Source: Cardiobacterium valvarum (GTDB lineage Bacteria > Pseudomonadota > Gammaproteobacteria > Cardiobacteriales > Cardiobacteriaceae). From it: 64,000 nucleotides of DNA. The notes under the pieces are model-generated. The model did no database searches. It was not told the origin of the DNA and worked only from the letters and a program-made list of their open reading frames with translations. This document shows, one piece after another, positions 26,822 to 35,579 of this stretch. Every line of letters starts with the position of its first letter. Within the stretch, counting starts at the first letter, position 1. Both the position numbers and the translations under genes were made by a program. The stretch lies in the NCBI RefSeq assembly GCF_900460955.1, contig NZ_UFUW01000001.1, forward strand, positions 2,279,001-2,343,000, given 5' to 3'.

Positions 26822-26871
26822 CCCCCACCCCAAACCCCTCCCCCAGTGGAAGAGGGGCTTTGGGGCGGGGT
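26822..26871 (-). repeat. Long GC-rich hairpin just downstream of adhE
   Basis: CCCCACCCCAAACCCCTC pairs, with two mismatches, with GAGGGGCTTTGGGGCGGGG across the loop CCCCAGTGGAA. It lies 14 bp beyond the adhE stop inside the operon. It may attenuate transcription or protect the srl-adhE mRNA 3' end. The rest of the 235-bp adhE-gutM gap holds GC-rich inverted repeats (for example GAAGCCCCGGCGGGGCGG) and no ORF I can support. Confidence 0.6.
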
Positions 26872-26884
26872 TCTGTCGCCGGGT

Positions 26885-29524
26885 TTATTTCAGCCGTCCC
26901 GGTCGCTCCTTGTAGCCGTAGTAGGCGTCTTCGAGGATTTCTTTGAGGTCGCTGACCACCGCCAGTCGCGGGTTCGCCGGGGTGCATTGGTCTTCGTAGG
27001 CGAGGTAGGCGATTTCTTCGGTTTTCTGCATGTAGTCCTGTTCTTTGATGCCCTGGTCGCGGAAGTTCATCTTGATGCCCACGCGCTCGCCGAGGTCGTA
27101 CACCGCCTGGGCGAGGCTCTGCACGCCTTCTTCCGGGGTAGCGGCGGGCAGGCCGAGCAAGCGGGCAATGTCCTGGTATTTTTCGTCAGCGCGGTAGTAG
27201 TTGTATTTCGGCCAGGTTGCGGTTTTGCCCGGACGGGTGCCGTTGTAGCGGATGACGTAGGGCAGGAGGATGGCGTTGGTGCGGCCATGCACGGTGTGGA
27301 AGTAGCCGCCCAGTTTGTGCGCCAGCGAATGCGAGATACCGAGGAAGGCGTTGGCGAAGGCCATGCCCGCCATGGTCGAAGCGTTGTGCATTTTTTCGCG
27401 TGATTCGAAGTCGGCATTTTTCACCGAGCTTTCGAGGTGGGCGAAGACGAGTTTGATGGCTTGCAAGGCGAGTCCGTCGGTGTAGTCGTTGGCCAGTGTT
27501 GAGACGTAGGCTTCGATGGCGTGGGTGAGCACGTCCATGCCGGTGTCGGCAGCAACGAAGGCCGGCACGGTCAGCACCAGCGCCGGATCGATGATGGCGA
27601 TGCTCGGGGTGAGCGAGTAGTCGGCCAGCGGGTATTTGCGGTTGTGTTTTTTGTCGGAGATGACGGCAAACGGCGTGACTTCCGAGCCGGTACCGGAGGT
27701 GGTCGGGATACCGACGTATCTGGCTTTTTCACCAAGTTCGGGGAATTTGAAGGCGCGTTTGCGGATGTCCATGAATTTTTGCACGAGGTCGCGGAAGTCG
27801 ATATGCGGCTGTTCGTAGAAGAGCCACATGACTTTCGCCGCGTCCATGACGGAGCCGCCGCCAAGGGCGATGATGGTGTCCGGCGCAAAGGTTTTCATGA
27901 TTTCCGCGCCGCGTGTGACGGTGGTGATGTCCGGATCGGGCTCGACATCGGAAAAGACGGTGTAGGTGACGTGGTTGCGGCGCAGGTGCAGTTGTTCGAT
28001 GACGCGTTGCAGGAAGCCGTGTTCGACCATGGTTTCGTCGGTGACGATCATGGCTTTGGACACGTTTTTCATTTTTTGCAGGTATTGCACTGCGTCACGC
28101 TCGAAATAGATTTTGGACGGGACTTTGAACCATTGCATATTGTTTCTCCGGCGGCCGACTTTTTTGATGTTCAGCAGGTTGACGGCGCTGACGTTGTCGC
28201 CGACCGAATTGCGCCCGTAGGAACCGCAGCCGAGGGTGAGCGACGGCAGGAAGGCGTTGTACATGTCGCCAATGCCGCCGAAGGTGGAGGGTGAGTTCCA
28301 GATGATGCGGATGGCGCGGATCTGCCGCCCGAATTCTTTGGCAAGCGCCGCGTCTTTGGTGTGGATGGCGGCGGAGTGGCCGAGGCCGTGGAATTCGACC
28401 ATTTGCCGCGCCTTGTCGATGCCGTCCTGCGTGCTGTCGGCTTTGGCGACAGCGATGATGGGCGAGAGCTTTTCGCGGGTCAGCGGTTCTTTTTCGCCGA
28501 TTTCCCCGACTTCGGCGGCGAGGATGTTGGTACCGGGCGGCACACTGAAGCCGGCCTGTTCGGCAATCCATGCTGCCGGGCGGCCAACGATATCGGCGTT
28601 GAGTTTGCCCAGCGCGCAGTCTTTGCTGTGCGCTTTCACGCCGAAGCAGTGTTCTTCCAGGAGCGCTTTTTCTTTTTTGTTGATGAAATGGACGTGGTAG
28701 CTTTTCAGCTCGTTCACGAATTCGTCGTAGATTTCCTTGTCGATGATCACCGCCTGTTCGGAGGCACAGACCATGCCGTTGTCAAAGGATTTGCTCATCA
28801 CGATGTCGTGTGCGGCCTGGCGCAGGTCAGCCGTTTTTTCGACGTAGGCAGGAACGTTGCCCGCGCCAACGCCGAGCGCCGGTTTGCCGCAGGAATAGGC
28901 GGCGCGCACCATGGCGTTACCGCCGGTGGCGAGGATGGTGGCAATGCCGTCGTGCTTCATCAGGGCGTTGGTCGCTTCTATCGAAGGCAGGGTAATCCAC
29001 TGGATGCAGTGTTCGGGGGCACCGGCGGCAACGGCGGCGTCATAGACAACTTGCGCGGCATGCGCCGAGCTTTCCTGGGCAGAGGGGTGGAAGGCGAAGA
29101 CGATAGGGTTGCGCGTTTTCAGGGCAATCAGCGATTTGAAGATGGCGGTGGAGGTCGGGTTGGTGGTGGGAGTGATGCCGCAGATGACGCCGACCGGTTC
29201 GGCAATCAGGGTCAGGCCGCTCACCTCGTCTTCGCTGATGATGCCGACGGTTTTGGTGTGGCGCATGTTGTTGACGACGTGCTCGCAAGCGAAGAGGTTT
29301 TTCGTTGCTTTGTCTTCAAAGACGCCGCGCTTCGTTTCATCCAGTGCGTGTTTGGCGAGAACGCCGTGCTGATCCAGCGCGGCCACCGAGGCTTTGGCGA
29401 CGATGTAGTCCACCTGTTCCTGATTGAGCTCGCGGAATTGTTCCAGCGCTTTCAATCCGCGACGCACCAGTATGTCAACGTGGGCTTCGGCTTCGATCTG
29501 TTTGTCGGTTTTGGGGTCGGCCAT
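26885..29524 (-). CDS. adhE: Bifunctional acetaldehyde-CoA/alcohol dehydrogenase
   Basis: AdhE converts acetyl-CoA to ethanol via acetaldehyde, oxidising two NADH. This 879-aa protein has the N-terminal ALDH half with active-site C253 in DNGMVCASEQ and GGNAMVRAAYSCGKPALGVG. The C-terminal iron-dependent ADH half has GGGSVMDAAKVMW, PTTSGTGSEVTPFAVI and ISHSLAHKLGGYFHTVHGR, which holds the iron-binding histidines. The length is close to E. coli AdhE (891 aa). Unusually it lies inside the sorbitol operon, between srlD and gutM. AGGAGA precedes the ATG, and a hairpin separates it from srlD. Confidence 0.96.
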   Translation of the reverse strand: MADPKTDKQIEAEAHVDILVRRGLKALEQFRELNQEQVDYIVAKASVAALDQHGVLAKHALDETKRGVFEDKATKNLFACEHVVNNMRHTKTVGIISEDEVSGLTLIAEPVGVICGITPTTNPTSTAIFKSLIALKTRNPIVFAFHPSAQESSAHAAQVVYDAAVAAGAPEHCIQWITLPSIEATNALMKHDGIATILATGGNAMVRAAYSCGKPALGVGAGNVPAYVEKTADLRQAAHDIVMSKSFDNGMVCASEQAVIIDKEIYDEFVNELKSYHVHFINKKEKALLEEHCFGVKAHSKDCALGKLNADIVGRPAAWIAEQAGFSVPPGTNILAAEVGEIGEKEPLTREKLSPIIAVAKADSTQDGIDKARQMVEFHGLGHSAAIHTKDAALAKEFGRQIRAIRIIWNSPSTFGGIGDMYNAFLPSLTLGCGSYGRNSVGDNVSAVNLLNIKKVGRRRNNMQWFKVPSKIYFERDAVQYLQKMKNVSKAMIVTDETMVEHGFLQRVIEQLHLRRNHVTYTVFSDVEPDPDITTVTRGAEIMKTFAPDTIIALGGGSVMDAAKVMWLFYEQPHIDFRDLVQKFMDIRKRAFKFPELGEKARYVGIPTTSGTGSEVTPFAVISDKKHNRKYPLADYSLTPSIAIIDPALVLTVPAFVAADTGMDVLTHAIEAYVSTLANDYTDGLALQAIKLVFAHLESSVKNADFESREKMHNASTMAGMAFANAFLGISHSLAHKLGGYFHTVHGRTNAILLPYVIRYNGTRPGKTATWPKYNYYRADEKYQDIARLLGLPAATPEEGVQSLAQAVYDLGERVGIKMNFRDQGIKEQDYMQKTEEIAYLAYEDQCTPANPRLAVVSDLKEILEDAYYGYKERPGRLK

Positions 29525-29554
29525 GGGTATCTCCTGTGTTCTCTTGATGGTTTT

Positions 29555-29580
29555 CGGGCGGGAATGAATCCCCCCGCCCG
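29555..29580 (-). promoter_or_regulatory. Intra-operon hairpin between srlD and adhE
   Basis: CGGGCGGG (29555-29562) pairs with CCCGCCCG (29573-29580) over a 10-base loop. No U-tract follows, so RNA processing or stability is likelier than termination. Confidence 0.5.
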
Positions 29581-29592
29581 CTAGTAGTTTAT

Positions 29593-30378
29593 TTAGAACA
29601 TCACCTGTCCGCCGGTGATGTTGATCGACTGCCCCGTGCAGTAAGAGGCTTTGTCGCTGGCGTAGAAAAGCAGCACGTTCAGCACGTCCTGATAGTCGCA
29701 GCCGCGTTTCAGCGGGACTTTGTCGATGTAGGTCTGCTCAACCTGGTCTTCGGGGATGCCGAGTTTTTTCGCGTATTCAGGGATCAGCGACTGGAACATC
29801 GGCGATTTCAGCAGGTTGCCCAGCATCAGCGCATTCACGGTGATGCCTTTGTCGGCAAGGTCAAGGGCGAGTGACTGGGTGAGGCCGACCGCGCCGAATT
29901 TGGCGGCGCTGTAGCCGGCGTTGTATTTGCTGCCGACTTTGCCCGATTTGGAATTGATTTCGATGATGCGGCCGTGGATGCCGTCGCGGATCATCAGGCG
30001 GGCGAAGGCGCGGGCACAGAGGAAGTAGCCGGTGAGGTTGACATCCAGTGAGCGCTGGAAGTCTTTGAGCGGGAAGTCCCAGATGGGTGAGGCTTTGGCG
30101 ACGCCGGCGCTGTACAGCAAAAGGTCGCTGCGGCCAAAGGTGCGGTCCACGGCGGCAGCAAGTTCGTCCACTGCCGCTTCATTGGTGGCATCCGCCGCAA
30201 ATCCGGCGGCACTGCCCGCACCGTGGGCGGCGTTGATTTCGGCAGCGACGCGTTCGGCGTTATCGCCGTTCAGGTCGGCGACGGCGACGCGGTAGCCGGC
30301 ATCTGCCAGGCCTTTGCTGAGGAAGGCGCCGAGGGTTTGTCCGCCGCCGATGACGATGGCTGTGGGTTTGTTATTCAT
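29593..30378 (-). CDS. srlD: Sorbitol-6-phosphate 2-dehydrogenase
   Basis: This enzyme oxidises sorbitol 6-phosphate to fructose 6-phosphate with NAD+. The 261-aa SDR-fold protein has the cofactor loop VIGGGQTLGAFLSKGL, LLYSAGVAKA, and the catalytic Ser/Tyr/Lys region (INSKSGKVGSKYNAGYSAAK). The CDYQDVLNVLLFYASDKASY segment and length match E. coli SrlD (259 aa). It follows srlB by 13 bp in the PTS operon. Confidence 0.95.
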   Translation of the reverse strand: MNNKPTAIVIGGGQTLGAFLSKGLADAGYRVAVADLNGDNAERVAAEINAAHGAGSAAGFAADATNEAAVDELAAAVDRTFGRSDLLLYSAGVAKASPIWDFPLKDFQRSLDVNLTGYFLCARAFARLMIRDGIHGRIIEINSKSGKVGSKYNAGYSAAKFGAVGLTQSLALDLADKGITVNALMLGNLLKSPMFQSLIPEYAKKLGIPEDQVEQTYIDKVPLKRGCDYQDVLNVLLFYASDKASYCTGQSINITGGQVMF

Positions 30379-30391
30379 GGTTGTTCTCCTC

Positions 30392-30763
30392 TTAGCAGGT
30401 TTCGATGATGAAGTCGCTGTCTTCTGTCAGCGTGTCGGCGGGCAGGTGGCCGAGCAGGTGCACGGTGCCGGGCAGTTTGGCTTCTTCTGCGCCGTCGAAG
30501 TAAATGGTGATATGGCCGAGTGAGCGGAAGTTGTCGAGGGCGTTACTGCCGACGGCGGTCAGCGGGAAGCGCTTGCCGCCGAGGATAAAGAGGTCGCCGG
30601 GGGCGAAGTCCTGTTTCAGCTCGCCGTGGCTGTGCAGAAAGCAGTATTCCGCCATGTCCGCCGTCGCTTCCGTTTCCGCGAAGGTGATAAACATGCCGTC
30701 CGGAAAACCTTCCCGCGCGGCACTGCCGGCGCGGGTGAATTGAGCCTGATAGATGACGCGCAT
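30392..30763 (-). CDS. srlB: PTS glucitol/sorbitol-specific EIIA component
   Basis: The 123-aa protein is the cytoplasmic EIIA that passes phosphate from HPr to EIIB. It shows MRVIYQAQFTRAGSAAREGF, MFITFAETE and YCFLHSHGELK; the last holds the likely phospho-accepting His. GDLFILGGKRFPLTAVGSNA follows. The length matches E. coli SrlB (123 aa). Its start lies 3 bp after the srlE stop. Confidence 0.94.
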   Translation of the reverse strand: MRVIYQAQFTRAGSAAREGFPDGMFITFAETEATADMAEYCFLHSHGELKQDFAPGDLFILGGKRFPLTAVGSNALDNFRSLGHITIYFDGAEEAKLPGTVHLLGHLPADTLTEDSDFIIETC

Positions 30764-30766
30764 GAT

Positions 30767-31756
30767 TTAGCCCTGATAGATGAAGCCGGAGACGAACCAA
30801 GCGAGCAGCACGGTCGGCGCACCGGTGAGGAAACGGCCAAGCAGTACCGAGGGCACACCGACCCGCACCGTGTCCTGCTTCGCTTCCGCGAGCGAGAGGC
30901 CGACCGGGATGAAGTCGCAGGCGGCTTGCGCGTTGATGGCGAAAAGGGCGGGCAGCGCCAGATGCGGTGGGACAACGCCCTGCCCGATCATGGTGCCGAC
31001 CAGCACGCCGATGACTTGCGCGATAACGGCGCCTGGGCCAAGGAAGGGCGAGAGGAAGGGGAAGGAACAAATCAGCGACAACGCAATCAGGCCAATGGGG
31101 CTTTTTGCCAGCGGCTCAAGGCCGTGCGCAATCCAGTCACCGAGGCCGGAAGCGATGATGATACCGATCAGCGCCGAAACGAAGGCCATAAAGGGCAGGA
31201 TGGTTTTCAGCACCGTATCGATGGTGTCGCGCCCCGCCTGGAAGAAAACGGCGATAACCGAACCCATGCCGATACCAATGCGCGCCAAAAGGCCGTCTGA
31301 TTGCTCGGTGATCTTCTTGCTGGCGTCATAATCGCGCGGCGCGTTGCCCGCTTGTGCAGCGGGCGCAGGCGTCGCGGCAGGCGCTTCACCATCAGCGAGA
31401 TGGATGTCATGCGGACGCACGGCGGAAACATAAATATCTTCGACAATGAACTCCGCCAGCGGGCCGGATTTACCGGTGGCGTGAATATTGATGGTCGGAA
31501 TACGCCGCTTCGGATAAAGGCCGCAGCGCAGCGTGCCGCCGCAGTCGATAATCGCGACGCCGATTTCCTCCGCCGGCGGTTCGCCTTCCTTGAAACCGTC
31601 CACCGCTTCCCAGCCGGTCAGCTCAACCAGGCGGTCAACGATGTCCGGACGGGTACCGGCGGTCATATAAAGAATCTTCTTGCCTTCCTCGACATTCAGC
31701 AGCAACGGGCCGCCCCAGCCGCCATTACCTTTGACAATGCGGATAACCTTGCTCAT
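30767..31756 (-). CDS. srlE: PTS glucitol/sorbitol-specific EIIB/EIIC2 component
   Basis: This 329-aa protein starts with a EIIB domain ([18 protein letters not shown]; probable phospho-Cys in [18 protein letters not shown], about residue 71). A Pro/Ala linker follows (about 135-150), then the EIIC2 membrane domain ([39 protein letters not shown]). Sorbitol is phosphorylated during import. It is slightly longer than E. coli SrlE (319 aa). It lies 11 bp after srlA. Confidence 0.94.
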   Translation of the reverse strand: MSKVIRIVKGNGGWGGPLLLNVEEGKKILYMTAGTRPDIVDRLVELTGWEAVDGFKEGEPPAEEIGVAIIDCGGTLRCGLYPKRRIPTINIHATGKSGPLAEFIVEDIYVSAVRPHDIHLADGEAPAATPAPAAQAGNAPRDYDASKKITEQSDGLLARIGIGMGSVIAVFFQAGRDTIDTVLKTILPFMAFVSALIGIIIASGLGDWIAHGLEPLAKSPIGLIALSLICSFPFLSPFLGPGAVIAQVIGVLVGTMIGQGVVPPHLALPALFAINAQAACDFIPVGLSLAEAKQDTVRVGVPSVLLGRFLTGAPTVLLAWFVSGFIYQG

Positions 31757-31767
31757 GACGTGCTCCT

Positions 31768-32325
31768 TTAATTATTGCTGCTGAGGTTGACGGTGCGGTC
31801 AAGACGGATGCCCATGCGCTTCTCGAACAGCGCCGTCGTCCAGTCATTCACCCAGCCCCGGAAGAAATTGGTCACCATGCCGACCAGCAAATAGCAAACG
31901 GCAAGCGGTGCCAAATCCAGCCCCAGCGTTTTCAGGCCGTTGGCGATGCCGAGATAAACGAACAACTCGCCCGGATTGATGTGCGGGAACATACCGTTCA
32001 TCGAGTGACAGCTATATGACGCTGCCGCGTAATAACTGGGCTTGTAGCACTCCGGCATGAAACGGCCCAGGCTGAGTGTCATCGGATTACAGAACACAAA
32101 CGTACCGATGACCGGCAACACCAGATAACGGGAAACCGGATTGCCCGCACACTTCTGCGCCAGCCGCTCGATGCGCTGCTGACCGACAAAGGCAATCACC
32201 GCATTCATCACCACCAGCAAGGCAATCAGCAATGGCAGAATCCCCGTCACCATGCCGACGAACACCTCGCCGCCCTTTTGAAACAGGCCGATAAACCACT
32301 CGGCCCCATGCGTTATCGCATTCAT
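31768..32325 (-). CDS. srlA: PTS glucitol/sorbitol-specific EIIC component
   Basis: ATG at 32325 ([18 protein letters not shown]) has AAGAGG at good spacing; the GTG two codons earlier overlaps that site. The 185-aa product equals E. coli SrlA in size (187 aa). About four membrane segments and the family signatures [19 protein letters not shown] and [18 protein letters not shown] are present. It forms the first part of the sorbitol permease and is the first gene of srlA-srlE-srlB-srlD-adhE-gutM-srlR. Confidence 0.95.
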   Translation of the reverse strand: MNAITHGAEWFIGLFQKGGEVFVGMVTGILPLLIALLVVMNAVIAFVGQQRIERLAQKCAGNPVSRYLVLPVIGTFVFCNPMTLSLGRFMPECYKPSYYAAASYSCHSMNGMFPHINPGELFVYLGIANGLKTLGLDLAPLAVCYLLVGMVTNFFRGWVNDWTTALFEKRMGIRLDRTVNLSSNN

Positions 32326-32397
32326 AAACACCTCTTGAAAGAAAGAAGAAACCCCGCCGTACTACCACTCGCGTGACTTAGTTCGACGTTAACTTGG

Positions 32398-32445
32398 ATT
32401 ATATAGATAAAAACGGGTTAATAACAAGTTTTAGCTTGTGATTAA
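32398..32445 (-). promoter_or_regulatory. Promoter and palindromic operator of the srl-adhE operon
   Basis: On the minus strand TTGTTA (32422-32427) and a perfect TATAAT (32398-32403) are spaced by 18 bp, 73 bp before the srlA ATG. An 11-bp inverted repeat with one mismatch, TTAATAACAAG (32418-32428) / CTTGTGATTAA (32435-32445), covers the -35 box. This is where a repressor such as SrlR would block RNA polymerase. Confidence 0.7.
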
Positions 32446-32658
32446 TAGCAATTACTCCTGATTTATCTTGGAATTCTATTGAAGAAAAATGTGGTAAGCG
32501 GTGTGAAGTTTACGTTGAGTTTCTATACCACAATGAAATATATGATATAAATTTGGATAATCGACAGATTGGGAAAAGCAGACAATCGCACCTGAGTGAT
32601 TGGAAAACCGCTTGCGTTTGCCAACACGCCGGACAAATCGCGATGGCGACAAGCCCCG
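32446..32658. other. AT-rich intergenic stretch, no gene recognised
   Basis: This 213-bp stretch between the srl operator and the repeat array is clearly more AT-rich than its surroundings. It holds a 7-bp inverted repeat TGTGGTA...TACCACA (about 32491-32530). No ORF with a start, ribosome binding site and recognisable product is seen. Confidence 0.5.
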
Positions 32659-33588
32659 TCAACAACGCCGCTTTGGCGGAACCAGTGTTTGCGCCGCTTA
32701 GAGGAACCAGTAACGATGCCGCTTGACGGGCCCAGTGTTTACGCCGCCTGGCGAGCCCGGTAACGATGCCGCTTAACGGCCCCAGCATTTACGCCGCTTG
32801 GCACAAAATAATCCCTTCCCCCACTTGCAGGGGAAGGTGTCGCGAAGCGACGGAAGGGGGATAAGAAACCAGCATTTGCGCCGCTTGACAGGCTCAGTAA
32901 CCACGCCGCTTGGCGGGCCCAGTGTTTACGCCGCCTGGCGAGCCCGGTAACGATGCCGCTTGACGGCCCTAGCATTTACGCCGCTTGGCACAAAATAATC
33001 CCTTCCCCCGCTTGCGGGGGGAAGGTGTCGCGAAGCGACGGAAGGGGGAGATAAGAAATCAGCATTTGCGCCGCTTGACAGGCTCAGTAACCACGCCGCT
33101 TGGCGGGCCCAGTGTTTACGCCGCCTGGCGAGCCCGGTAACGATGCCGCTTGGCGGCCCCAGCATTTACGCCGCTTGACACAAAATAATCCCTTCCCCCG
33201 CTTGCGGGGGAAGGTGTCGCGAAGCGACGGAAGGGGGAGATAAGAAATCAGCATTTGCGCCGCTTGACAGGCTCAGTAACCACGCCGCTTGGCGGGCCCA
33301 GTGTTTACGCCGCCTGGCGAGCCCGGTAACGATGCCGCTTGGCGGCCCCAGCATTTACGCCGCTTGACACAAAATAATCCCTTCCCCCGCTTGCGGGGGA
33401 AGGTGTCGCGAAGCGACGGAAGGGGGAGATAAGAAACCAGCATTTGCGCCGCTTGACAGGCTCAGTAACCACGCCGCTTGGCGGGCCCAGTGTTTACGCC
33501 GCCTGGCGAGCCCGGTAACGATGCCGCTTGACGGCCCCAGCATTTACGCCGCTTGGCGAGCCTAGTAACGACACCGCTTGGCGGCTGC
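32659..33588 (+). repeat. Tandem array of ~189-bp higher-order units made of 25-bp repeats
   Basis: Corresponding points of successive units begin at 32735, 32922, 33112, 33301 and 33490, giving unit lengths of 187, 190, 189 and 189 bp and a partial last copy. Each unit holds four whole 25-bp repeats (two subtypes, starting GTAAC.ACGCC and GnnTTTACGCC; core CCGCTTGGCGG) and a fifth interrupted by a ~64-bp insert. The insert carries two hairpins: CTTCCCCCGC/GCGGGGGAAG and GTCGCGAAGCGAC. Further single 25-bp copies flank both ends. The array abuts the parE stop codon. Repeated 62-codon minus-strand ORFs arise only because the unit is 63 codons long. Confidence 0.95.
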
Positions 33589-33589
33589 G

Positions 33590-35512
33590 TCAGAGGCCGG
33601 GCAGGGCTGCCGTGTCGAAGGCGTCGAGGTTTTCGGCGTGGTCGCCGTTGGTTTCTATCCACTGGCGGCGGTCGGCGGCGCGTTTGTCCGCGAGCAGCAT
33701 GTCAAGCAGGGCTTCGGCGCTTGCCGCGTCGTGGTAGGTGAGGCGGACGAGGCGGCGTGTGTCCGGGTTCATCGTGGTTTCGCGCAGTTGCGGCGGGTTC
33801 ATTTCGCCGAGGCCCTTGAAGCGGGTGACGTTGATTTTGCCGTGGTAACCGTCGCGGCGGATGGCGGTGATGGTCGCGTCACGTTCGGCTTCGTCCAGCG
33901 CGTATTCGATGCGTTTGCCGGCGTCAATGCGGTAGAGCGGCGGCATGGCGACATAGAGGTGTCCCGCTTGGACCAGTGCCGGGAAGTGCCGCACCATCAA
34001 GGCGCAGATGAGGGTGGCGATGTGCAGGCCGTCCGAGTCGGCGTCGGCGAGGATGCAGATTTTGCCGTAGCGCAGGCCGCTCAGGTCGTCGCTGGCCGGG
34101 TCGATGCCGACGGCGACGGCGATGTCGTGGATTTCCTGTGAGCTCATGACGACGGCGGAGTCGTCTTCCCAGGTGTTTTTGATTTTGCCGCGCAGGGGCA
34201 TGATGGCCTGGTATTGGCGGTCGCGCGCCTGTTTGGCCGAGCCGCCCGCCGAGTCGCCTTCGACGAGGAAGAGTTCGGTCAGGCGGTTGTCCTGGCTGAT
34301 GCAGTCGGCGAGTTTGCCGGGCAGCGCCGGGCCGCCGGCAGTGCGTTTGCGGGTGATTTGTTTGTTGCTGTTGAGGCGTTTTTGCGCGTGACCGATAGCA
34401 AGCGCGGCGAGGGCCTCGCCGATGTCGGCGTGTTTGTTGAGGTAGAGGCCAAAGTGGTCTTTGACGGTGTTACCGACCCAGGCGGCGCATTGGCGCGAGG
34501 TGAGGCGTTCTTTGGTCTGGCTGGAGAATTGGGGTTCGGGGATTTTTACGGAGAGGACGTATTGGCAGCCTTCCCAGATGTCTTCCGGCGCGAGTTTGAT
34601 GCCGCGCGGCAGCAGTTGGCGGAATTCGCAGAATTCGCGCAGGGCGTCAACGAGGCCGCTGCGCAGACCGTTGACGTGGGTGCCGCCGCCGATGGTGGGG
34701 ATGAGGTTGGCGTAGCTTTCATAGGTGCCGTTTACGCCGCTGCCTTCTTGCCAGGTGAGGGCGAGGTCGATTTGGCCGTCGCTGTCGCTGTGGTTCAGGG
34801 TGTAGGGTTCGGCAGGCAGGGTGCCGTCGCCGGTCTGTTCGCTGAGGTAGGCGCTGAGGCCGTCCTGGTAGCACCATTCGTCTTCTTCGCCGCCCACTTC
34901 GTTGGTAAAGCGGATGTTGAGGCCGGCACAGAGGACGGCTTTGGCTTTGAGGGTTTGTTTGAGGCGGGGGATGGAGTAGTTGGGGCTGTCGAAGTAGACG
35001 GGATCGGCCCAGAAGCGGACGGTGGTGCCGTGGCGGCGTTTGCCGATGTCTTCAACGGCAGTCAGCGGTTCGACCACTTCGCCGTGCGCGCAGGCAAGGC
35101 GGTAGCGCCGGCCGTCGCGTTCGATATCCACTTCAAGGCGGGTGGAGAGGGCGTTGACGACGGAGACGCCGACGCCGTGCAGACCGCCGGAGTAGTTGTA
35201 GTTTTTGCGGCTGAATTTACCGCCCGCATGCAGGCGGGTAAGGATGAGTTCGACGCCGCTTACGCCTTCTTCGGGGTGGATGTCCACCGGCATGCCGCGT
35301 CCGTCATCCTGCACACTGAGGGAGCCGTCGCGGTGCAGGGTAACGTGGATATTTTTGGCGTAGCCGGCCAGGGCTTCGTCCACGCTGTTGTCAATGACTT
35401 CTTGCGCAAGGTGGTTCGGGCGGGTGGTGTCGGTGTACATGCCCGGGCGGCGGCGGACGGGGTCAAGTCCTTTGAGGACGTCAATGTCGGCGGCGCGGTA
35501 GTGGTCTGTCAT
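33590..35512 (-). CDS. parE: DNA topoisomerase IV subunit B
   Basis: ParE supplies the ATPase of topoisomerase IV, which decatenates daughter chromosomes. The start at 35512 (MTDHYRAADIDVLKGLDPVR) gives 640 aa, the usual ParE size; a longer in-frame extension to 35689 lacks similarity. GHKL ATPase motifs (EVIDNSVDEALAGY, DDGRGMPVDIHPEEGVSG, GGLHGVGVSVVNALS) are followed by the Toprim domain (ELFLVEGDSAGGSAKQARDR, DADSDGLHI). Lack of the long GyrB insertion and the short C-terminus support ParE over GyrB. The stop directly borders the repeat array; parC is not adjacent. Confidence 0.94.
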   Translation of the reverse strand: MTDHYRAADIDVLKGLDPVRRRPGMYTDTTRPNHLAQEVIDNSVDEALAGYAKNIHVTLHRDGSLSVQDDGRGMPVDIHPEEGVSGVELILTRLHAGGKFSRKNYNYSGGLHGVGVSVVNALSTRLEVDIERDGRRYRLACAHGEVVEPLTAVEDIGKRRHGTTVRFWADPVYFDSPNYSIPRLKQTLKAKAVLCAGLNIRFTNEVGGEEDEWCYQDGLSAYLSEQTGDGTLPAEPYTLNHSDSDGQIDLALTWQEGSGVNGTYESYANLIPTIGGGTHVNGLRSGLVDALREFCEFRQLLPRGIKLAPEDIWEGCQYVLSVKIPEPQFSSQTKERLTSRQCAAWVGNTVKDHFGLYLNKHADIGEALAALAIGHAQKRLNSNKQITRKRTAGGPALPGKLADCISQDNRLTELFLVEGDSAGGSAKQARDRQYQAIMPLRGKIKNTWEDDSAVVMSSQEIHDIAVAVGIDPASDDLSGLRYGKICILADADSDGLHIATLICALMVRHFPALVQAGHLYVAMPPLYRIDAGKRIEYALDEAERDATITAIRRDGYHGKINVTRFKGLGEMNPPQLRETTMNPDTRRLVRLTYHDAASAEALLDMLLADKRAADRRQWIETNGDHAENLDAFDTAALPGL

Positions 35513-35579
35513 GGTTTTTGGCCTGTGTGGTGAGTGATGAATTCCGTATTTATCCCGCTTGGGGCAGTTTTTGTCTTGG

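Noticed and set aside
32430-32455. CRP site at the srl promoter
   Set aside because: Only one half-site (TGTGA) fits; the partner half is poor. The same bases are better explained by the longer palindrome.
32659-33588. CRISPR array
   Set aside because: There are no unique spacers between constant repeats, the whole unit is conserved, and no cas genes are nearby.
32400-33600. Insertion sequence or transposon
   Set aside because: No transposase-like ORF, target-site duplication or terminal inverted repeats could be seen here or elsewhere in the window.
32510-33662. Repeated minus-strand ORFs of about 62-92 codons across the repeat array
   Set aside because: They repeat because the unit is 189 bp (63 codons). 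They lack consistent ribosome binding sites, consist of repeat and hairpin sequence, and match no known protein type.
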